Positions 23,243-26,924 of a DNA stretch of 26,924 bases are shown here, piece after piece. Numbering within the stretch: position 1 is the first letter of the stretch; each line of letters starts with the position of its first letter. The stretch comes from a virus. The notes under the pieces are model-generated. The model was not told the origin of the DNA. It saw nothing but the letters and a program-made list of their open reading frames with translations, and ran no database searches. Both the position numbers and the translations under genes were made by a program. The DNA lies in the IMG/VR virus record IMGVR_UViG_3300044825_002883, positions 1 through 26,924 of that record; one strand, given 5' to 3'.

Positions 23243-23352
23243 TCCGCTTGATTCTGTTCCCGCTGTGGGCCCCCGTGCACGTGCTCGCGTTTATCGCGGG
23301 CGTGCTCGTGGGCGAGGCGTTCGATGCGTATCGAAAGGGGTGGCGCTCGTGA
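23239..23352 (+). CDS. One-helix membrane peptide, 37 aa
   Basis: The ATG at 23239 overlaps the preceding stop (ATGA), and the stop overlaps the resolvase GTG (GTGA). The peptide (MIRLILFPLWAPVHVLAFI ... GEAFDAYRKGWRS) has one hydrophobic span (about residues 3-25) and a short basic tail. It is tightly placed in the operon, which supports that it is real. A role in membrane anchoring of the early complex or host interference cannot be told from sequence. Confidence 0.6.
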   Translation: MIRLILFPLWAPVHVLAFIAGVLVGEAFDAYRKGWRS

Positions 23353-23864
23353 TCGTCGGCATCGACCTCGGCTCTCGATCGTGCGGGTGGGCCGTGCTCT
23401 CGAGCGACGGCACGCGCCGCGACTCCGGGGCCTGGCATCTCGCGCTGCGACCGGCCACGAAGACTCGCCTGGCCGACCACCGGGCCACACGGTGGCTCGC
23501 GATGCTTGAGCGCTCGCGCGAGCTCCTCTCGAAGTGGCGACCCGCCGCCCTCGTCTACGAGCGGCCGGTGGGGCGCGCTGACGGTGGTGGGCGTGCCACG
23601 TTCCTGCTTCACGGAGGACTGCTCGCGCAGCTCGAGGTCGCGGCGTTCGAGCTCGACTACGAGCTGCCGATCGTCGAGCTCTCGCCGACCGAGTGGAAGC
23701 GCTCGATGGTCGGCAACGGCAACGCGAAAAAGCCGGCCTACATCGCCGCCGCCAACGAGCTGCACGGGCTCCACCTCGAGGCCCGCGGCAAGGGCGAGGA
23801 CGAGGCCGCCGCGCTGCTCATCGCGGGCGCGGCGATCAAGCTGGGCAAGGTGGGCGCGGCGTAG
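23349..23864 (+). CDS. RuvC-like Holliday junction resolvase, 171 aa
   Basis: The GTG at 23349 overlaps the preceding stop, with AAAGGGG eight bases upstream. A second in-frame GTG three codons earlier lies too close to that site. The RNase H-fold motifs of RuvC are in order: GIDLGSRSCGWAVL with D6, LVYERP with E71, NGNAKKPAYIAAA (a Lys-rich contact, about 123-135), and GEDEAAALLIAGAA with D151. The usual second Asp of the last motif (D-x-x-D) reads Ala154 here. The length is normal for RuvC (about 170 residues). It would resolve branched DNA during recombination or trim concatemers before packaging. It lies after the recombination genes and just before the replication region. Confidence 0.78.
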   Translation: MIVGIDLGSRSCGWAVLSSDGTRRDSGAWHLALRPATKTRLADHRATRWLAMLERSRELLSKWRPAALVYERPVGRADGGGRATFLLHGGLLAQLEVAAFELDYELPIVELSPTEWKRSMVGNGNAKKPAYIAAANELHGLHLEARGKGEDEAAALLIAGAAIKLGKVGAA

Positions 23865-23881
23865 CACGCGTGTCTGAGTAC

Positions 23882-23911
23882 GTTACGGTAACACTTGCGC
23901 AGGTTGGTAAC
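23882..23911. repeat. GTTAC/GTAAC cluster upstream of the replication initiator gene
   Basis: Three copies of the pentamer lie here: GTTAC at 23882-23886 and GTAAC at 23888-23892 and 23907-23911. The first two form the palindrome GTTAC-G-GTAAC. The cluster lies 20-49 bases before the initiator ATG (23931), so binding of the initiator would probably repress its own gene. The motif is the same as in the two clusters inside the gene. Confidence 0.6.
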
Positions 23912-23930
23912 GCCTGATAGGGTGGCGCCG

Positions 23931-26126
23931 ATGCCGAACGGTTTCGTCAAGGTCTACAGCTCCATCACGCGCTCGTCGATCTGGCTCGAAGACCACGCCA
24001 CGCGGCTGGTCTGGATCACGATGCTCTGCGAGGCGGACCCCGAGGGCATCGTGCGGGCGAGCGTCCGCGGTCTCGCTCATGTAGCCAGGGTCTCCCCCGA
24101 CGAATGCGAGCGCGCGATCGAAATCCTGAGCAACCCCGATCCCGACAGCCGCACCGCTGACCACGATGGACGGCGAATCGAGAAGGTTGACGGCGGCTGG
24201 CTGCTGCTGAACTACCGCCGTTACCGCGAGATGCGCACGCAGCACCAAGCGAACACCGCTGCCAGGGTGCGCAAGCACCGCGCCTTGCGAAAGAGCAAGG
24301 CTGTTACATGTAACGATGTAACGATAGAAGAAGAAGAAGAAGAAGAACTTAACCGCACCCCTACAATTCCCCAAACCCGGGGAATCCGTAACACCGGTAA
24401 CGTTACGTGTAACGACGACTATGCCAGGGTCCACGAGCAGAGCCCGATGGGGCTTGGAGGTGAGCGAGATGACGACAGCGAAGGCGATCAGGGTCGACCG
24501 CAAGGACGTTCCGGCGGACGAGCGCACGAACGAGAGCCTGCGGGAACACATGGTGCGATGGCAGCGCAAGGTGAAGTTCTCGGCGGAGGAGATCGCAGCG
24601 ATCCTCGACGACGTGGGGTGGATCCTGGCTCACCGCTACCGCGAGACGTCCTCCGTGCCGATCGAGGAGTGGGGCGCCCGCATCATGGCGGAGCTGATGA
24701 TCAACGAGGATCGCAAGGCCACCAAGGAGCACGGGGAGCCGGACTTGACCCCGTGGCTCGACGCGATGGACAGCAAGGGGCCAGCGCCGGAGACATAGCC
24801 CCCCGCCCCCGTGAGCCCGCCCCGGCGGCGCTCGATGGTGTGAGAGCCAGCGGGGGCACTGCGGCGAGTGAGCCGCGAGAGGAACACGATGGTGATACGA
24901 GACCAGATAGCGAACGTGGTGACATGCTCGGCGGCGTTGGCCCGCGAGTTCACCTACCACCCACCGCAGGGCGACCAGGGCCAGCGGTACCAGGAGATCA
25001 GCATCCTCGAGTAGAGGCACAAGGAGACGACTATGCAGGAACCAATCACGGACGAAGAGAGCAGGGAGATCAGGGCCGCGCTGGAAGTAGCCAGCGAACA
25101 ACTCGAGAAGGTCCTCAAGATCGCGACGGCGCCGATGGCGGCGACGACAGACGAACTGGAACGGATGCGACTCGGAGCACTGGGCCAGCACCACGCGGAC
25201 GAGCTGGTGAGGCTCTTCCTGGTGGTGGCGGCTGGATACCTGGGTCTCGGCGCAGCGGCGGGGATGGCAGGGATAGCCGACCGGAGGATGGCAGTGCAGG
25301 CGATCCGAAACGCACACTTCCTACTCCCGCTTCTCGACCACGATGGCGGCGTGATGCCGAAGCTTGGCAGATGAGCGGCCCCACGCCGGGCCCGGGCGAG
25401 AGCCCACGAGCGGCAGGAGGAGATGACGATGCTGACGACACGCGAGATGCATTCGATGATCCGGGAGCCGAGGTTCTAGATGCGAACGTGGATGCGGTGG
25501 GGCCTGTTCTCGTGGCAGCGCACCGACGCGGGGGTGATGCTGATGCTGCTCCAGCTCGACCGGGACGCGGCGCGAGACGAGTGGCCGCCATGGAAGACGC
25601 GACGGAAGCTCTGACCCTCGCACCCGTCGAGCCGAAGCTCGCGAAGAAGCGGGCGAAGCGGGCGGGCGAGGTGACGCCCGAGCGCGTGGCGGTGCTCGTG
25701 GCTGTGTACCAGGCGCTGGGAACAGCGCGGCTACAGGCGGAGATGCCGGCCCCCCACGCCGTGCCCTACACGCTCCGCAAGGCGCACGAGGACGGCACGA
25801 TCCCAGAGCTCACCGCCGACTCGCGCGCGCTACTGCGGTGCCTCGAGCAGCTCGAGGCCGGGGCGCACGGCGAGCCTATGACCCTCGCCGACGCGGAAAC
25901 GCTTCTCGTCGCCACCGTGCGCGCCAAGGTGCACGAGCACCGGCAGCGAGACGACGACTTTTCAGGTGGCAAGCACGCCACGATCGGCGCGCTCGTGGTG
26001 AAAAGCAACTTCGCCAAGTGGATCGCCGCTGGCCGCGCGTGGCTTGCCTCGGGTGGCAGGCCGGCAGCGGCACCGAGCAAGCGCGGCGGGGCCTTCACGC
26101 CACGCGGGGAGTACACCGAGCTATGA
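23931..26126 (+). CDS. Replication initiator (replisome organiser); N-terminal domain firm, frame open to 26126
   Basis: Residues 1-100 (MPNGFVKVYSSITRSSIWL, then TRLVWITMLCEADPEGIVRAS, VRGLAHVARVSPDECERAIEIL, VDGGWLLLNYRRYRE) are the winged-helix domain of phage replisome organisers, equivalent to the DNA-binding part of lambda O. Residues 100-125 are basic. Residues 124-161 contain VTCNDVT, seven Glu and GNVTCND, which are encoded by the iterons and the GAA tract. From about residue 165 the frame looks like a shadow (Gly/Arg/Asp-rich) because other genes use the same DNA. There is no in-frame stop until 26126, giving a formal product of 731 residues. The real protein may end near 24463, where another frame has a TGA just before the next gene; this would need a frameshift or a sequencing error. 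A separate start at 25590 in this frame is listed below. Confidence 0.6.
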   Translation: MPNGFVKVYSSITRSSIWLEDHATRLVWITMLCEADPEGIVRASVRGLAHVARVSPDECERAIEILSNPDPDSRTADHDGRRIEKVDGGWLLLNYRRYREMRTQHQANTAARVRKHRALRKSKAVTCNDVTIEEEEEEELNRTPTIPQTRGIRNTGNVTCNDDYARVHEQSPMGLGGERDDDSEGDQGRPQGRSGGRAHEREPAGTHGAMAAQGEVLGGGDRSDPRRRGVDPGSPLPRDVLRADRGVGRPHHGGADDQRGSQGHQGARGAGLDPVARRDGQQGASAGDIAPRPREPAPAALDGVRASGGTAASEPREEHDGDTRPDSERGDMLGGVGPRVHLPPTAGRPGPAVPGDQHPRVEAQGDDYAGTNHGRREQGDQGRAGSSQRTTREGPQDRDGADGGDDRRTGTDATRSTGPAPRGRAGEALPGGGGWIPGSRRSGGDGRDSRPEDGSAGDPKRTLPTPASRPRWRRDAEAWQMSGPTPGPGESPRAAGGDDDADDTRDAFDDPGAEVLDANVDAVGPVLVAAHRRGGDADAAPARPGRGARRVAAMEDATEALTLAPVEPKLAKKRAKRAGEVTPERVAVLVAVYQALGTARLQAEMPAPHAVPYTLRKAHEDGTIPELTADSRALLRCLEQLEAGAHGEPMTLADAETLLVATVRAKVHEHRQRDDDFSGGKHATIGALVVKSNFAKWIAAGRAWLASGGRPAAAPSKRGGAFTPRGEYTEL
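24303..24414. other. Probable phage replication origin with iterons, inside the initiator gene
   Basis: Seven GTAAC/GTTAC pentamers lie in 112 bases in two clusters. The left cluster (24303-24323) contains GTTACATGTAAC, a perfect 12-base palindrome, and two tandem copies of ATGTAACG (24308-24315, 24316-24323). The right cluster (24388-24414) contains GTAAC, GTAACGTTAC (10-base palindrome) and GTGTAACG. Between them are the (GAA)7 tract and AT-rich DNA. Iterons embedded in an initiator gene next to an asymmetric purine-rich AT region is the arrangement of the lambda origin in gene O. Origin function is inferred. Confidence 0.68.
24327..24347 (+). repeat. (GAA)7 purine tract, candidate DNA-unwinding element
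   Basis: Seven perfect GAA units are followed by CTTAACCGCACCCCTACAATTCCCCAAA, the most AT-rich stretch of the early region. In the initiator frame it encodes seven Glu. Strand-asymmetric purine and low-melting DNA beside iterons suggests duplex opening. Unit-length changes would keep the frame. Confidence 0.65.
24469..24798 (+). CDS. Unknown protein, 109 aa, overlapping the initiator frame
   Basis: The ATG at 24469 has GGAGG eight bases upstream. An earlier in-frame ATG at 24421 lacks a ribosome binding site. The frame is +1 relative to the initiator and has high GC in third positions, as in other genes here. The protein (MTTAKAIRVDRKDVPADERTNESLREHMVRWQRKVKFSAEEIAAILDDVGWILAHRYRE...) is charged and mostly helical, with no membrane segment. 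It ends before a 90-base gap (24799-24888) in which I see nothing. I recognise no family. Location between initiator and loader suggests a replication accessory role, which is inference only. Confidence 0.7.
   Translation: MTTAKAIRVDRKDVPADERTNESLREHMVRWQRKVKFSAEEIAAILDDVGWILAHRYRETSSVPIEEWGARIMAELMINEDRKATKEHGEPDLTPWLDAMDSKGPAPET
24889..25014 (+). CDS. Small unknown protein, 41 aa
   Basis: The ATG at 24889 follows GAGAGGA at suitable spacing, and the stop is TAG 25012-25014. It encodes MVIRDQIANVVTCSAALAREF, then YHPPQGDQGQRYQEISILE. Third codon positions are mostly G or C, in the same frame as its neighbours at 24469 and 25033, and it fills an otherwise empty gap. No family recognised. Confidence 0.5.
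   Translation: MVIRDQIANVVTCSAALAREFTYHPPQGDQGQRYQEISILE
25033..25374 (+). CDS. Unknown protein with hydrophobic segment, 113 aa
   Basis: The ATG at 25033 has AAGGAG six bases upstream, a strong site. The N-terminal half is helical and charged (ITDEESREIRAALEVASEQLEKVLKIATAPM). Residues 59-82 are hydrophobic and Gly/Ala-rich (LVRLFLVVAAGYLGLGAAAGMAGI), possibly membrane-associated or a buried helical hairpin. A helical end follows (MAVQAIRNAHFLLPLLDHDGG). No family recognised. The ATG of the initiator-frame continuation at 25371 overlaps its stop (ATGA). Confidence 0.66.
   Translation: MQEPITDEESREIRAALEVASEQLEKVLKIATAPMAATTDELERMRLGALGQHHADELVRLFLVVAAGYLGLGAAAGMAGIADRRMAVQAIRNAHFLLPLLDHDGGVMPKLGR
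25429..25479 (+). CDS. Possible leader peptide, 16 aa
   Basis: A perfect AGGAGG (25415-25420) lies eight bases before ATG 25429 (MLTTREMHSMIREPRF, stop TAG 25477-25479). An in-frame ATG at 25423 is too close to the site. The stop is followed directly by the ATG of the next small gene, so it could serve mainly to deliver ribosomes. It is short, so the call is tentative. Confidence 0.33.
   Translation: MLTTREMHSMIREPRF
25480..25614 (+). CDS. Small Trp-rich protein, 44 aa
   Basis: The ATG at 25480 directly follows the TAG of the preceding mini-ORF and ends at TGA 25612-25614, overlapping the next gene start by 25 bases. The sequence (MRTWMRWGLFSWQRTDAGVM, then LMLLQLDRDAARDEWPPW, basic end) has five Trp. 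Codons are strongly GC-ending. No family recognised. Confidence 0.45.
   Translation: MRTWMRWGLFSWQRTDAGVMLMLLQLDRDAARDEWPPWKTRRKL
25590..26126 (+). CDS. Unknown protein before the helicase loader, 178 aa (alternative start in the initiator frame)
   Basis: From ATG 25590 the long open frame again has real coding character. There is a basic N-terminus (KLAKKRAKRAGEVTPERVAVLVAVYQAL), then TLRKAHEDGTIPELTADSRALLRCLEQLEAG, ADAETLLVATVRAKVHEHRQRDDDFSGGKHATIGALVVKSNFAKWIAAGRAWLA, and a basic Gly/Ala tail. The stop overlaps the loader start (ATGA). A longer version from ATG 25371 (251 residues) would start at an ATGA overlap, but its extra codons look like a shadow of the small genes. It could be a separate helicase-loading partner or the displaced C-terminal part of the initiator. 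No ribosome binding site of note. No family recognised. Confidence 0.6.
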   Translation: MEDATEALTLAPVEPKLAKKRAKRAGEVTPERVAVLVAVYQALGTARLQAEMPAPHAVPYTLRKAHEDGTIPELTADSRALLRCLEQLEAGAHGEPMTLADAETLLVATVRAKVHEHRQRDDDFSGGKHATIGALVVKSNFAKWIAAGRAWLASGGRPAAAPSKRGGAFTPRGEYTEL

Positions 26127-26830
26127 GCGCCAACCTCACCCCGCCCACCCCGTTGTGGGAGCGCGTGCAGCAGCCGCTCCTCGACACCCACGCGATGACG
26201 ACGGCGCGCGCGTGGCTGGCCTCAGACGCGTGGGGGCTCCTCATGCTCGGCGGGGTTGGGCGCGGGAAGAGCTTGGCCGCCGCGTGGCTGTGGCTTCGCC
26301 TGCGCGGGCTCGACCTCGCCGAAGCTGACGCCCTCCATCGGCAGCGCCGCGGCGTGCTGTGGCTCCGTGCTCGCGTGCTGCAGAACCTCGAATGGAACGA
26401 GCGCGCCGACGTGCTCCGCCGGTGCGCCGTGGCCTTCGGGCTCGTGGTCGACGAACTCGGCGGCGAGGACCAGCGCACCGGCGAGGCGCTCTCCGACCTC
26501 ATCGAACAGCGGGGCGACGAACAGCGCCGGACCGTCATCACGACGAACCTCGAGCCCGCCCGCTTCCTCGAGCGCTACGGGGATCGGCTGGTCTCGCGCT
26601 TGCGCGCGGGCGGCATCACGAGCAAGGGCGGCGCTCGGTGGGCGGTGTCGGTGCAGGGGGCCGACCTGCGCGGCGCCGAGGTGCCACAGGCAGAGCCCGA
26701 CACCATTGAGGAGGGCCGGCCAGCGTCGCCCGAGTTCATGGCGCGCGAGCTCGCCAAGGAGGCCACCGATGTGGCGGCCATGCTTCAACCGGTTGTGGAG
26801 GCCCGACGGGCCGCAGGGAGTGAGGGGTGA
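26123..26830 (+). CDS. DnaC-like helicase loader ATPase, 235 aa
   Basis: The ATG at 26123 overlaps the preceding stop (ATGA). The AAA+ motifs are clear: Walker A GGVGRGKS (43-50), Walker B FGLVVDELG (D110-E111), sensor I TVITTNLEP (138-145), and an arginine-rich box (RYGDRLVSRLR, 151-161), as in DnaC/IstB-type loaders. It would place the host replicative helicase at the phage origin, the role of DnaC or lambda P. The N-terminal 40 residues are short, and no zinc site is present. The C-terminal 65 residues are charged, without known motif. It ends with TGATG overlap to the next gene. Confidence 0.83.
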   Translation: MSANLTPPTPLWERVQQPLLDTHAMTTARAWLASDAWGLLMLGGVGRGKSLAAAWLWLRLRGLDLAEADALHRQRRGVLWLRARVLQNLEWNERADVLRRCAVAFGLVVDELGGEDQRTGEALSDLIEQRGDEQRRTVITTNLEPARFLERYGDRLVSRLRAGGITSKGGARWAVSVQGADLRGAEVPQAEPDTIEEGRPASPEFMARELAKEATDVAAMLQPVVEARRAAGSEG

Positions 26831-26924
26831 TGCAGATGTGGATGGTGCGACACGGGGCGAAGGTGCGCACGCTCGCGGGCGGCGTGTGGCGTCGGCTGCG
26901 ACGAGCCGAAGAGTGGTGCCCGCC
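26830..26924 (+). CDS. Unknown protein, 5' part only (at least 31 aa)
   Basis: The ATG at 26830 overlaps the loader stop by one base (TGATG), with GAGGGG just upstream. The visible part (MQMWMVRHGAKVRTLAGGVW, then RRLRRAEEWCP) is basic and Trp-containing. The frame is open to the window edge. Too short to assign. Confidence 0.5.
   Translation, partial: MQMWMVRHGAKVRTLAGGVWRRLRRAEEWCP

Noticed and set aside
24327-24347. (GAA)7 tract as a phase-variation switch
   Set aside because: Gain or loss of three-base units keeps the frame, so it cannot switch expression; its place between iterons favours an origin role.
24303-24414. GTTAC/GTAAC palindromes as restriction or methylation sites
   Set aside because: Tight clustering around the initiator gene and tandem spacing point to protein-binding iterons rather than scattered modification sites.
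25371-25589. Longer start (25371) for the 178-residue protein
   Set aside because: The ATGA overlap is attractive, but most added codons end in A or T and the residues (Asp/Gly/Arg/Pro) look like a shadow of the small genes in the other frame; kept only as an alternative.
1-26924. tRNA, rRNA, CRISPR array, insertion sequence or integrase/attachment site
   Set aside because: Reading both strands I found no cloverleaf-like sequence with a matching anticodon arm, no regular spacer array, no transposase or recombinase motif and no long terminal repeat.

Overview
The window is 26.9 kb of very GC-rich phage DNA, and every gene in it fits a tailed bacteriophage or prophage of podovirus (short-tail) type. 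The order of the rightward-to-leftward late genes is terminase large subunit, portal, scaffold, HK97-fold major capsid protein, head-tail adaptor, decoration/fibre-like proteins, tail nozzle, then three internal-virion (ejection) proteins. This resembles the P22/T7 virion plan, and no long-tail genes (tape measure, tail tube, sheath) are visible. The host is probably a myxobacterium. I infer this from the GC content and from a cysteine-rich lipoprotein at 7259-7939 with a long Ser/Thr/Gly linker, a style common in Nannocystis-type Myxococcota.

Layout. Positions 1 to about 21043 are read entirely on the minus strand as one long late operon. Most junctions are 1-4 base stop/start overlaps (ATGA, GTGA, TGATG). 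The operon is interrupted at 7940-8025, where a small hairpin plus T-run precedes the lipoprotein gene; this looks like a moron. Positions 21044-21119 are a short divergent control region with two perfect inverted repeats. Positions 21120-26924 are read on the plus strand. This early operon holds a LexA-like DNA-binding protein without a protease domain, an unknown protein, a PD-(D/E)XK exonuclease, a conserved recombination-neighbour protein, a one-helix membrane peptide, a RuvC-like resolvase, a replication initiator, several very small genes and a DnaC-like helicase loader. The window ends inside the next gene.

The most notable region is 23880-24420. Ten copies of the pentamer GTAAC/GTTAC sit in three clusters, one in front of the replication initiator gene and two inside it. 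Between the two inner clusters lies a (GAA)7 purine tract followed by the most AT-rich stretch of the early region. This is the architecture of the lambda origin inside gene O, and a DnaC-like loader (the functional counterpart of lambda P) lies downstream. I read it as the phage replication origin. The initiator frame then stays open without a stop to 26126, although four or five small genes with good ribosome binding sites occupy another frame in the same DNA.

Other points of interest are a terminase and a RuvC-like resolvase that each lack canonical nuclease carboxylates; a tail nozzle that appears split into two genes about 1.5 kb apart; two neighbouring head genes that look like paralogues, one of which has gained about 300 residues of repeat modules; and the cysteine-rich lipoprotein inserted between the nozzle pieces. 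I saw no tRNA, rRNA, CRISPR array, integrase, attachment site or endolysin in the window. All family assignments were made by eye from sequence motifs, with no database search.
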